NCBI RefSeq assembly: GCF_030676955.1
Contig: NZ_JAUUUU010000003.1
Coordinates: 307,444-371,443, forward strand
Direction: 5' to 3'
DNA from: Porticoccus litoralis
Lineage (GTDB): Bacteria > Pseudomonadota > Gammaproteobacteria > Pseudomonadales > Porticoccaceae
Length of the DNA: 64,000 nt
Position numbers and translations under genes: made by a program. Position 1 is the stretch's first letter, and each line of letters opens with the position of its first letter. Under the pieces are notes generated by a model. That model did no database searches, was not told the origin of the DNA, and saw only the letters and a list, made by a program, of their open reading frames with translations. Below are positions 54,982 through 63,127 of the stretch, piece by piece.

Positions 54982-55752
54982 ATGAAAAGCAATTTTTTCC
55001 TTGTCAATCCAGCCTGGTTGTCGGTGTTCCAGGCCAACAATCTTGACACCTTTTCGGCCCTCTGGGCGTTGGATATCCAGTTGGTCGATGAGCCCAACCG
55101 GGCCCGGGGTGGCTGGAGTGAGGTGGGAACTTTCAGTCTTCCCATGGGCGGCGGGGAGCAACAGTTTTATCTGAAACGCCAGGAAAATTTCAACTGTCGT
55201 AGTTTGTCGCACCCATGGCGTGGCGTTCCCGTGGCATTGCGTGAGTGGTTGACCATCCGGAATCTGTCAAACAAGGGTGTTTATACTCTGGATGTGGCAG
55301 CCTGTGGTCGGCAGAGCCGACGGGATGACAGGGCCGTGCTGGTGACAGAGTCTCTGGATCATTATTGCGACATGGATCAGTGGCTTGAAGAGCATCATGG
55401 AGCCGACGTGCGCCGCCCCGGTTTGACCGCATTGGGGCGGGAAATCGGTCGCCTTCACGCAGCCGGGATGAAGCATGGTTGCCTCTATCCCAAGCATGTC
55501 TATTTCTCTACTCAAGATGCCAATACGTTGCGTTTTATCGACCTGGAAAAGTGCAAGCGTATCTTCACCAGGGAGTCGGGGTTGAGAGACCTGGATACAC
55601 TGGTGCGGCATACGTCCGGGTTAACCGCTGATGAGCGGCAGTGGATCTATGCCGGTTATATTGAAACCTGCCCTCATCGCTGGACCGCATCGGCGCTCGA
55701 GCAGGCCGTGGCGGCAAGGGTGGCTTCAAAGCGGGTGCCGGGTCATGACTGA
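54982..55752 (+). CDS. LPS kinase InaA-family protein with altered catalytic loop
   Basis: The 256-residue protein belongs to the WaaP/InaA kinase clan: it keeps Lys65 (FYLKRQ) and the metal site RFIDLEK (Asp187). The catalytic loop reads KHGCLYPKHVYF, with Cys167 where WaaP has Asp, so it may be a pseudokinase or use another base; I think this may be a family trait of InaA-like proteins. ATG at 54982 has AAGG upstream and gives a better start than an in-frame ATG at 54874, which lacks a ribosome site. It overlaps the next kinase by eight bases. The Pseudomonas counterparts are the small LPS kinases after waaP. Confidence 0.8.
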   Translation: MKSNFFLVNPAWLSVFQANNLDTFSALWALDIQLVDEPNRARGGWSEVGTFSLPMGGGEQQFYLKRQENFNCRSLSHPWRGVPVALREWLTIRNLSNKGVYTLDVAACGRQSRRDDRAVLVTESLDHYCDMDQWLEEHHGADVRRPGLTALGREIGRLHAAGMKHGCLYPKHVYFSTQDANTLRFIDLEKCKRIFTRESGLRDLDTLVRHTSGLTADERQWIYAGYIETCPHRWTASALEQAVAARVASKRVPGHD

Positions 55753-57163
55753 AAAAATGGCGCTGTCCCAGTTAAAATCTGCCCCCCTGGGACTGGATTG
55801 CCCATTTTTACTGAATGTGCCCGGAGGTCAGGCGTTGACCTGTGAGCAGGTACTTCGGCACCTGCCAGGCAAGCGGGTGGTTTTTCGCAGTCATTGGGGT
55901 GGAGCTTCCGTCCTGGTGAAGCTGTTTTTTCGCAAGCGGGATTTTGAGCGTGAGCGCAATGGGCTGGCAGCCATGCGGAAGGCTGATATACCCTGCCCGC
56001 CGGAAGTCTGGGTCCTCAAAGATGAAGTCGCTGAGACCTTTCTGCTGGCCACAGAGTTTCTTGAAAAGGCGGTGAGCCTGCAGGCCAGTTACGAGTCCGA
56101 TCCTACAGACATATTTGTCGGACACCTGCGATCGGCGGTAGGGCTAACGGGCCGATTACATAAAAGCGGGTATATGCAGTCAGATATCCACCTGGACAAT
56201 TTCCTCTTGCAGAATGGAGTGCTGTACATGGTCGATGGCGGTGGCGTAGAGCCACTGCAAAAGCCTTTGGACAACCTGGGTTTGTTTTTTGCCCAGATGA
56301 CGCCCGACTATGATTGCCTGGCTGCTGAAGTCATCGATGTGTACGGTGCCAATCCGCCGGAGGCTTCGTCGTTACGGCCGGTTATTGCCAGAAGGCGCGA
56401 GCGGCGCATTCAACACTACCTGTCGAAAACAGTTCGCAACTGTACCCAGTTTCTGGTGCCCAAAATAAAAGGGGCTTTTTTGGTGGTGTTGCGGGCTACA
56501 GCCAGTGATCGCCTGTTGCGATTGATGGAGCAGCCTGAAGCGGCGATGGGTCAGGCCGAATTTCTCAAGCGTGGCAATACAGCCACTGTGGTAAAAGTGC
56601 CCGGCGACAATCCTGCGGGATGGATTTTAAAGCGCTATAACATCAAGGATTTTTGGCATGGTTTGAGTCGATGTTTCAGGCCGAGTCGAGCCTGGATTTC
56701 CTGGAAAAGTGCCCATCGGTTAGAATTGCTCGGCATTTCCACACCGCTGCCTCTGGCGATGCGGGAAAACCGTTTTGGCCCCCTGCGCAAAGAGGCGTAT
56801 TTGCTGACGGAATGCATCGAGGGCGAGAACCTGCAAGCCTGGCTGTTGCGCCAGGGTGCTAACCAGATACCCGATTGGCTCGATCGTGAAGTCAGCGGGC
56901 TGTTTGAGAAGCTGCTGATGGGCAGGGTGAGTCATGGCGATATGAAAGCTACCAATCTGATTGTGTCCGGTGAGAAGCTGTATGTGATCGACCTGGACGG
57001 TCTGCAGCGCCATCGCGGTCAGCGCCAATTCAGAAAGTATTACCGCAAGGATCTGCAACGTTTTATGGACAACTGGCAGGGTAACACCTGGCAACATTTT
57101 GAACAGATCCTGCAGCCTTTTGCTGCTCAAGTCGGTATCACATTAGTCAACAAGAAGGTTTAA
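55745..57163 (+). CDS. Two-domain LPS core kinase
   Basis: This 472-residue protein has two complete kinase lobes in tandem. The N-terminal lobe shows Lys59 (VLVK), Asp147/Asn152 (SDIHLDNFLL) and Asp164 (VDGGG). The C-terminal lobe shows WILKRYN, Asp399/Asn404 (HGDMKATNLIV) and Asp416 (VIDLDG). Both look catalytically intact. Long InaA/WapQ-like kinases exist at this position in Pseudomonas; the residue phosphorylated is unknown. It overlaps the preceding kinase gene and stops two bases before the carbamoyltransferase start, deep inside the LPS core operon. Confidence 0.82.
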   Translation: MTEKMALSQLKSAPLGLDCPFLLNVPGGQALTCEQVLRHLPGKRVVFRSHWGGASVLVKLFFRKRDFERERNGLAAMRKADIPCPPEVWVLKDEVAETFLLATEFLEKAVSLQASYESDPTDIFVGHLRSAVGLTGRLHKSGYMQSDIHLDNFLLQNGVLYMVDGGGVEPLQKPLDNLGLFFAQMTPDYDCLAAEVIDVYGANPPEASSLRPVIARRRERRIQHYLSKTVRNCTQFLVPKIKGAFLVVLRATASDRLLRLMEQPEAAMGQAEFLKRGNTATVVKVPGDNPAGWILKRYNIKDFWHGLSRCFRPSRAWISWKSAHRLELLGISTPLPLAMRENRFGPLRKEAYLLTECIEGENLQAWLLRQGANQIPDWLDREVSGLFEKLLMGRVSHGDMKATNLIVSGEKLYVIDLDGLQRHRGQRQFRKYYRKDLQRFMDNWQGNTWQHFEQILQPFAAQVGITLVNKKV

Positions 57164-57165
57164 CA

Positions 57166-58899
57166 GTGTCAACTATTGTTCTCGGTATTTCCGGTGCCCT
57201 TAATCACGACCCTTCCGCTGCTCTTTATGTGGATGAAAAGCTGGTAGCGGCGGCGGAAGAAGAACGCTTTATTCGCGACAAGCACGCGAAGGGAAAAATG
57301 CCGCTGGAAGCAGCAAAATTCTGTCTGGAATATGCCGGCATCAAACCCGATGCGGTGGATGTAGTGGCGGTGCCATTTGCACCGATCTCCATTTTAAGCC
57401 CGGCCCGTTGGCACTTTGCCAAACGCTACTGGTACGCCCCGGATCGCGCCTTGGATGCTTTGCTGAATGGCAACCGTCGGTATCGTCGATACCGCGAGCG
57501 GGTATTCGGGTTGCTGCGTGAGCTGGGCATTGATCCCGCCAATGTTGAATTCGAGCCAGTGGAACATCACTTGGCCCATGCCTCCAGTGCCTATCACCTG
57601 AGCGGTTTTCAGGAAAAGACGGCCATTATGGGTGTGGATGGTAAAGGGGAGTACGCGACCACATTTTTCGGTTATGGCGAGAATGGCCGCATCCATAAGA
57701 TCAAGGAATTTTACGATCCTGATTCCCTGGGTGGACTGTACGGTGCCATTACCCAATACCTGGGCTTTGAGATGCTCGATGGCGAGTATAAGGTGATGGG
57801 CATGGCTCCCTATGGGGATCCGAGCAAATATGATTTTTCCCGCCTTATAGACTTTGATGGCAAGAATTTCAAAATCAATACACACCTGGTGAATACGGTT
57901 GGTGTGCGCCGTTACAAGCAGGATGGCGTCGGTTTTTACTTCAGCCAGAAACTGGTGGACTGGCTGGGTCCCAAGCGTGAAGGTGACATTGCTGACGAAC
58001 CTTATATTGACTATGCGGCCACCATTCAGGCGCTGTTTGAAGAGGTGGTACTGAAGCTGATGGATTATTACCTCGGCGATATCATCAAGGAGACGGGCAA
58101 GCTGGCCTTTTCGGGCGGCGGTGCGCTTAACGTCAAACTTAACCAGAAAATTATTGCCCGCGATGAGGTAAAGGAACTCTTCGTGCAACCGGCTTCTGGC
58201 GATGCCGGTACGGCAGTGGGCGCAGCTTCTTATGCATTGAAACTACGCGGCATTCAGCCAGAGCCCATGGGGCATGTCTACTTGGGTCCAAAATACAGTA
58301 ATGATGAATGTATCCGTGCCTGTGAGCAGCACCCTGAAAATCCAAAGTACGAAATCATTGATCAGGTACCGCAACGCATTGCCAAGATACTTGCCGATGG
58401 CAATCCGGTGGCCTGGTTTCAAGGGCGCATGGAGTTTGGTCCCCGCGCACTGGGTGGTCGCTCGATTGTGGGCTGTCCGAGTGTAAAAGGCGTGGCTGAT
58501 CGTATTAACGAGCAGATCAAGTTCCGAGAGCGCTGGCGGCCCTTCTGTCCCAGCATGCTGGATCGCGTTGCCCCGGAAATGTTCAAGGTGGACCACCCGG
58601 CGCCGTTTATGACCTTTACCTTTGAGGTTGAGGAGGAGTGGAAAACCCGAGTGCCGGAAGTGGTTCATGAAGATGGCACCGCCAGGGCTCAGGCGCTGAA
58701 GCGTGAGTACAATCCCCGTTACTATGAGCTGATGGAAGAGATGGAAAAGCTCACCGGTAATGGCGTGGTGCTAAACACGTCATTGAACCGACGAGGAGAG
58801 CCCATGGTCTGTTCGCCTACCGATGCGCTCAATATGTTCTTTGGCTCGGATTTGCAATATTTGATCATGGAAGATGTGTTGGTTATTAAAAATAACTAG
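57166..58899 (+). CDS. Carbamoyltransferase, NodU/CmcH family (WapO-like, LPS core)
   Basis: This 577-residue O-carbamoyltransferase has the ASKHA-fold N-domain (GVDGKGEYATTFFGYGENG, HHLAHASSAYHLSG) and the YrdC-like C-part with the signature MEFGPRALGGRSIVG. In Pseudomonas the gene at this place carbamoylates the second heptose of the core, using carbamoyl phosphate. The product length equals the family. It begins two bases after the kinase stop. It is the last gene with the GC-rich composition of the region; AT-rich genes follow. Confidence 0.9.
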   Translation: MSTIVLGISGALNHDPSAALYVDEKLVAAAEEERFIRDKHAKGKMPLEAAKFCLEYAGIKPDAVDVVAVPFAPISILSPARWHFAKRYWYAPDRALDALLNGNRRYRRYRERVFGLLRELGIDPANVEFEPVEHHLAHASSAYHLSGFQEKTAIMGVDGKGEYATTFFGYGENGRIHKIKEFYDPDSLGGLYGAITQYLGFEMLDGEYKVMGMAPYGDPSKYDFSRLIDFDGKNFKINTHLVNTVGVRRYKQDGVGFYFSQKLVDWLGPKREGDIADEPYIDYAATIQALFEEVVLKLMDYYLGDIIKETGKLAFSGGGALNVKLNQKIIARDEVKELFVQPASGDAGTAVGAASYALKLRGIQPEPMGHVYLGPKYSNDECIRACEQHPENPKYEIIDQVPQRIAKILADGNPVAWFQGRMEFGPRALGGRSIVGCPSVKGVADRINEQIKFRERWRPFCPSMLDRVAPEMFKVDHPAPFMTFTFEVEEEWKTRVPEVVHEDGTARAQALKREYNPRYYELMEEMEKLTGNGVVLNTSLNRRGEPMVCSPTDALNMFFGSDLQYLIMEDVLVIKNN

Positions 58900-58938
58900 C
58901 TTCATATTGCATCTGTTTTATCTGCATTTGGATTGATT

Positions 58939-59724
58939 ATGAGTTTGCTCAGAGAAGTTTCAAAAGTTTTGTATAAAACGGGTGCTTGCCGTATTTTTTT
59001 AATAAAAAAATACGGATTTAAAGTCAGGTTTTTTCCAACAAAAATATCCAGGCGACTCTGGGTTGACAGCTTTGAGAATCGTGGCGTGTATCAGTTGGCA
59101 GATCGTTTTTTTCTTTTCTATTTGAAGCCCGCGCAGGTGGTTGTCGATGTAGGTGCAAATATTGGCTACTACACGTTGTTGTCAGCCGATAAGGTTGGTG
59201 AGATGGGCGCTGTCTATGCCTTCGAGGCGCATCCTAAGAGTTATAAATACCTCAATAAAAATGTTCAGTTAAATAATTTTAGACAAGTTTCAACTTTTGC
59301 TACTGCTCTTGGAGATTATAGCGGCTTTGTTCGGTTTTCAGATCGCTCAAAAGACGATATGAATGAGGTGACTGATGCCGGAGGAATAGAGGTTCCCATA
59401 GATACGCTGGATCACAAATTAAAAGATGTTTCGGAAATTGATTTATTAAAGATAGATGTGGAAGGCTACGAAAAATATGTTTTTTTGGGGGCTGAAAAAA
59501 CCCTAAAAAAAACAAAAACTATATTTTTTGAAGCCTGGGACGATCATTTTTCCAAATATGGGTATAGCTTTCAGGATGTTTTTTCAATATTGTCGCCGCA
59601 CGGTTTTTCATATTTTCTCAACGATAAAGATGGATATAAAAAAATTGATGAAAACTATGTTGCAGAGCGATGTGTAGACATCATCGCAACTAAAGCTCCA
59701 GATATTTTTTTAAATCGGAATTAA
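58939..59724 (+). CDS. FkbM family SAM-dependent methyltransferase
   Basis: This 261-residue methyltransferase has motif I VVVDVGANIGYYTLL (residues 67-81) and the FkbM block LLKIDVEGYEKYVFLGAE. FkbM enzymes O-methylate sugars or polyketides; in an LPS locus a core or O-antigen sugar is the likely acceptor. ATG at 58939 is used; the in-frame TTG two codons earlier is less likely. The gene is clearly richer in A and T than the genes before it, with Lys AAA and Ile ATA codons, suggesting acquisition from another source. Confidence 0.87.
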   Translation: MSLLREVSKVLYKTGACRIFLIKKYGFKVRFFPTKISRRLWVDSFENRGVYQLADRFFLFYLKPAQVVVDVGANIGYYTLLSADKVGEMGAVYAFEAHPKSYKYLNKNVQLNNFRQVSTFATALGDYSGFVRFSDRSKDDMNEVTDAGGIEVPIDTLDHKLKDVSEIDLLKIDVEGYEKYVFLGAEKTLKKTKTIFFEAWDDHFSKYGYSFQDVFSILSPHGFSYFLNDKDGYKKIDENYVAERCVDIIATKAPDIFLNRN

Positions 59725-59752
59725 ACGACGTCAGGGGGTTCATCTCTATATT

Positions 59753-60412
59753 ATGAAATTGTCAAAAATGCTCTGGTGTTTAATGCCAAAGACAGAAAAG
59801 CAGTGGATAGAGCGTGCGATGGGCCCATTAGAGTTTCGTCAGTTCAAAAAAATGCTTAATGGTGAGAAAAGTCTGCCTGTGTCATTTCATGAAAAAAAAG
59901 CAATTTTTGTGCATATACCAAAAACCGCAGGCAGTAGTATTTACGATCTTTTTTTTGATGGAGCCAAAGGGCTTGGGCATATGCCATACGCTTGGTATGA
60001 ATCAATAGCCCCTGGGTATTGTAGTAAATACTTTTCATTCTCTTTTGTGCGGAACCCGTGGGATAGGGTTGTTTCAGCCTATCATTTTGTTCTCAGTGGA
60101 GGAGCTCCCCGGCGAGATGGTCCCATGGCAAAAGAGTTTTCACGTTTTAAAAATTTTGATGACTTTGTCGTTAACTGGTTGAACGAAGACGCCATTAACT
60201 GCAATTTGCATTTTGTTCCGCAATATAAATTCTTACTTAATGCGTACGGTGAGTTAGGCCCAGACTATGTTGGACGCTTTGAAAGTATGAATGACCACCT
60301 GAAACATATTTGCCGTGCCGTTAATGTTTCTTCAAGCCAGGTTTCTTCTCTTAAAGTAATTAACAAAAGTCAGAGAGGTGATATTATACAGACCGCTCTG
60401 CTGAGCTCGTAA
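59753..60412 (+). CDS. Sulfotransferase (P-loop, family 2), C-terminus frameshifted
   Basis: The 219-residue PAPS-dependent sulfotransferase has the 5'-phosphosulfate loop HIPKTAGSS (54-62) and the 3'-phosphate motif SFVRNPWDRVVSAY (97-110). After residue 209 the current frame reads a short non-family tail and stops at 60412. In the other frame, from 60382 to the TGA at 60457-60459, the sequence encodes YYTDRSAELV and then YKQDAELFEYSF, the family's typical C-terminal end. One base appears missing near 60380-60382. The catalytic motifs are intact, so activity may survive. It is AT-rich. Sulfation of LPS sugars is a plausible role. Confidence 0.82.
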   Translation: MKLSKMLWCLMPKTEKQWIERAMGPLEFRQFKKMLNGEKSLPVSFHEKKAIFVHIPKTAGSSIYDLFFDGAKGLGHMPYAWYESIAPGYCSKYFSFSFVRNPWDRVVSAYHFVLSGGAPRRDGPMAKEFSRFKNFDDFVVNWLNEDAINCNLHFVPQYKFLLNAYGELGPDYVGRFESMNDHLKHICRAVNVSSSQVSSLKVINKSQRGDIIQTALLSS

Positions 60413-60485
60413 TGAATCTATATAAACAGGATGCTGAACTGTTTGAGTATAGTTTTTGATGGTGACAGGAGAGGTGGAGTCAATC

Positions 60486-61595
60486 GTGGCAGATACAAAG
60501 TGGGTTCTGCAGCTATGTCATGGCTACTCTGCTCCTTTTGGTGATGTTGCTCGTCAGTGGCATACGTTGTTTGACGGTACTGACTATAGAGTGTTGACTG
60601 TATTTCTTACTGGAGCTCCGGATAGCCAAATAAAAAGCCTGGTGGGGGGGGAGGTTATTTTTCTGGACTTTGATTCGAAAGCGCTTAGGGGTTTAAAGGT
60701 TCGACAGATACAGCAAATCAGAAATCTTCATAAGCAATACCAGTTCAAATTTGCTATTGCTCACCGCTATAAGTCAATTTATATAGCCTCACATCTACCG
60801 AAGATAAAAGTTATCGGAGTAAGCCATGCCTATGATGTTTACAGTCGGTTTTTACGTCGACGTTATGTGATGAGTCAATCTGACCGACTTTTTCTTATCG
60901 GCGTTTCCAATGCGATTCGTGACGATGCGCGCGCTGCACTACCCAGATTTCCCGAGCGGCAAATTCAGACGGTTTATAATCACATTGACTACGACACCAT
61001 GCATGATTTCTTGCTTACCAAAGAGGCGGCTCGAGAATATTTACAGATTGAAAAAGATGCATTTGTGGTCGGCAATGTGGGACGACTGCATCCCGATAAG
61101 GATCAGGCTACATTGATTGCGGCTTTTGCAAAGATATTGCCGGTAGTTCCAGATGCCCGCCTGTTAATCATGGGGGAGGGGCGTTTGCGCGGGGCACTTG
61201 AGCGTCAGATTGAGGAGCTTGGTGTTGCACGGCAGGTTGAATTGAAGGGCAGGGTGCCAAATGCTTCTCGTCTATTTCGCGCCTTTGATCTGTTTGCTTT
61301 GTCATCGGATTACGAGCCTTTTGGCATGGTGCTGCTGGAGGCAATGGCAGCGGGCATCCCTGTTATCAGCTCAAATTGTGGAGGGGCTCCCGAGGTGTTG
61401 GGTGATGCTGGTCGGTTATTTCCAGTAGCCAATAGTGAGGCTCTGGCACAGGCGCTTCTTGGTATATATGGCATGGGACAAGAAGAAAGGCGCAGTATGG
61501 TTGAAGCTTTGCAGGAACGACTTAAGGGTAATTTCACCGATGAGGCTGTGAGAGGAGCTTTCTGGAAACAGTCATTTGCTGGAGAGCTATGCTGA
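60486..61595 (+). CDS. Glycosyltransferase family 4 (WapH-like)
   Basis: This GT-B glycosyltransferase of 369 residues begins close to VLQLCHGYSAPFGDVARQW, which resembles the Pseudomonas core glycosyltransferase WapH. The donor domain shows GNVGRLHPDKDQ and the E-x7-E motif in DYEPFGMVLLEAMAAGIPVI. GTG at 60486 is preferred because GGAG lies six bases upstream and it gives the short family N-terminus. ATG at 60459 overlaps the stop of the repaired sulfotransferase frame (TGATG) and is the alternative. The sugar donor is unknown; WapH adds a glucose of the outer core. Confidence 0.83.
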   Translation: MADTKWVLQLCHGYSAPFGDVARQWHTLFDGTDYRVLTVFLTGAPDSQIKSLVGGEVIFLDFDSKALRGLKVRQIQQIRNLHKQYQFKFAIAHRYKSIYIASHLPKIKVIGVSHAYDVYSRFLRRRYVMSQSDRLFLIGVSNAIRDDARAALPRFPERQIQTVYNHIDYDTMHDFLLTKEAAREYLQIEKDAFVVGNVGRLHPDKDQATLIAAFAKILPVVPDARLLIMGEGRLRGALERQIEELGVARQVELKGRVPNASRLFRAFDLFALSSDYEPFGMVLLEAMAAGIPVISSNCGGAPEVLGDAGRLFPVANSEALAQALLGIYGMGQEERRSMVEALQERLKGNFTDEAVRGAFWKQSFAGELC

Positions 61596-61596
61596 G

Positions 61597-62550
61597 ATGA
61601 AGGTGCTGTTTCTCGTACAAAAGGAGCAACGGGTCATTCTTGATCGTTTTTACGACTCTATTTGCCGTCACTTGGGAGATTGCGAATTGCGGTGGCTCTC
61701 ATCATCAGAGCAGGCCGTCCTCAAGCAGTACTTTAATAACATTGATGTGAGTTCTTATGATCGCATCATCCTTTTTTTGCGCTTTAAAAAAGAAATCAAG
61801 CAGATAAGGTTTATCCGTAGCCTGCCCAACCTTGTGATTCTGGAGCACGATGCTTATCAGAACTTTATTCCGGGGAAGTACCAGGGAAAGTTCTCTAGAC
61901 ATTATAGAAAGTTGCCTTGGGCACGTGTTATTACCTCCGGTTATCAGGTATGCAAAAAACTCTCTGATGAGGGTGTTGATGCTGTTTTTGTACCCAAGGG
62001 ATATGACCAGGAATTGCTGACTAATCGTGGACTTGAGCGTGATATTGAACTCGGCTTTCTGGGTAGCCTTGGGCATGAAATGTACGGACAGCGCCGTGCG
62101 TTGCTTCAAGCGCTTGCAGATCAGGAAAACATGGTGATCACTCGCACCAAATCCGGTGACGAGTATGTAGAAATGCTGAATCGTATCCGTATTTTTGTCG
62201 GCGCGGATGTGGGATTCGGTGAATACATGATTAAGAACTTTGAGGCGATGGCCTGTGGGTGCATGCTGCTTACCTGGAATCAGGGCGATGAGGAAAACAG
62301 GGCTCTGGGTTTTCGGGACATGGAAAATGTGGTGCTTTACCGTTCTCTTGAAGAGTTAAGGGAAAAACTAAGGGTGTTGAGAGATAACCCAGGCGTCGTG
62401 GAAAGTATTGCTTCCAGGGGACAGCGCCTTGTTGAGAAGAACTATTCATGGGAGGCTTTGGGGGAGCGAGTTGCAGGGGCGGTGCAAAGCCCCCTCAGAA
62501 AAAAAATTGAAAAAAACCACTGGGGATTTAAACGCTACGTTTTGGAATGA
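61597..62550 (+). CDS. CgeB-like glycosyltransferase
   Basis: This 317-residue protein has a C-terminal glycosyltransferase block IFVGADVGFGEYMIKNFEAMACGCMLLT, resembling the CgeB/Glyco_trans_1_2 group. The N-terminal half has a Rossmann-like start MKVLFLVQKEQ. ATG at 61597 follows the previous stop by one base, with GGAGAG upstream. It is the last gene of the LPS operon in this window and has lower GC than the waa genes. The substrate cannot be read. Downstream 62551-62774 contains no gene or clear terminator. Confidence 0.75.
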   Translation: MKVLFLVQKEQRVILDRFYDSICRHLGDCELRWLSSSEQAVLKQYFNNIDVSSYDRIILFLRFKKEIKQIRFIRSLPNLVILEHDAYQNFIPGKYQGKFSRHYRKLPWARVITSGYQVCKKLSDEGVDAVFVPKGYDQELLTNRGLERDIELGFLGSLGHEMYGQRRALLQALADQENMVITRTKSGDEYVEMLNRIRIFVGADVGFGEYMIKNFEAMACGCMLLTWNQGDEENRALGFRDMENVVLYRSLEELREKLRVLRDNPGVVESIASRGQRLVEKNYSWEALGERVAGAVQSPLRKKIEKNHWGFKRYVLE

Positions 62551-62774
62551 TCAGTCTCAGCTTGCCGATAGATTATGATGACAAGAGATGATTTTGAGAC
62601 ACATATGACGGCTTTAATTTTATTCAGTAGAAAACGACAGAGGTGGGTAAGTAGAGTTATTGCCCACATATAATGACTGGCAAGGTTGGTGACCAAGGTG
62701 AGGGCTGATGCGCTGCTTCTCTCAGGTGTGTCGGCAAAGGTTGGCTGCAACTTGTGGACTTAGGGTGCACGGAA

Positions 62775-62804
62775 GGGTTCTACCCCGAATTTACGGACAC
62801 TTTA
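62775..62804. repeat. Left inverted repeat of the IS3-family element
   Basis: This repeat starts GGGTTCTACCCCG and pairs with the right end over 30 bases, with mismatches only at positions 14, 15, 25 and 26. The bases just outside are ACGGAA. Confidence 0.9.
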
Positions 62805-62839
62805 AAGAAGGCCATAATCATGGCTAAGGAGTGTTTGTT

Positions 62840-63127
62840 ATGTCTAAACGTAGAAAATATAGCCCTGAGTTTAAGCGGGGCGCAGTCGAGCAGCTAAATC
62901 AACCTGGTGTCACTTGCGCTCAGGTGGCTAGAGAACTGGGTATAGCCCAAAACATGCTTTCTAGATGGCGTAGTCAGATAGAAGAAGCTGGTTCAGAAGC
63001 TTTCAGTGGAACTGGTAGTCCTCGAGATCAAGAAATGGCAGCTCTCAAGAGAGAGCTATCTCGCGTTAAAAAGGAGCGGGATTTTTTACGCGAAGCGGCG
63101 ACGTACTTTGCCAGGGAATCGAGCTGA
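62840..63127 (+). CDS. IS3-family transposase OrfA
   Basis: This 95-residue protein is the DNA-binding part of the transposase. It has a helix-turn-helix (about 6-50, KYSPEFKRGAVEQL through CAQVARELGIAQNMLSRW) and a leucine-zipper-like end (LKRELSRVKKERDFL). ATG at 62840 has AAGGAG eight bases upstream. Its last 40 bases overlap the OrfB frame, where a -1 frameshift would make the OrfAB fusion. Confidence 0.92.
   Translation: MSKRRKYSPEFKRGAVEQLNQPGVTCAQVARELGIAQNMLSRWRSQIEEAGSEAFSGTGSPRDQEMAALKRELSRVKKERDFLREAATYFARESS
63082..63088 (+). promoter_or_regulatory. -1 ribosomal frameshift site (T TTT TTA)
   Basis: The heptamer TTTTTTA lies in exact X-XXY-YYZ phase in the orfA frame (codons GAT TTT TTA). 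Slipping back one base enters the orfB frame, which is open from 63088. This fits the known way IS3 elements make the active OrfAB transposase. I could not judge a stimulatory structure downstream. Confidence 0.65.

Noticed and set aside
62643..62672. Hairpin GTGGGTAA...CCCAC as terminator of the LPS operon
   Set aside because: The stem is short with an internal loop and no T-run follows.
63066..63073. TTAAAAAG as the IS frameshift site
   Set aside because: A T precedes AAA AAG, so the X-XXY-YYZ pairing after slippage would fail; the downstream TTTTTTA fits in phase.
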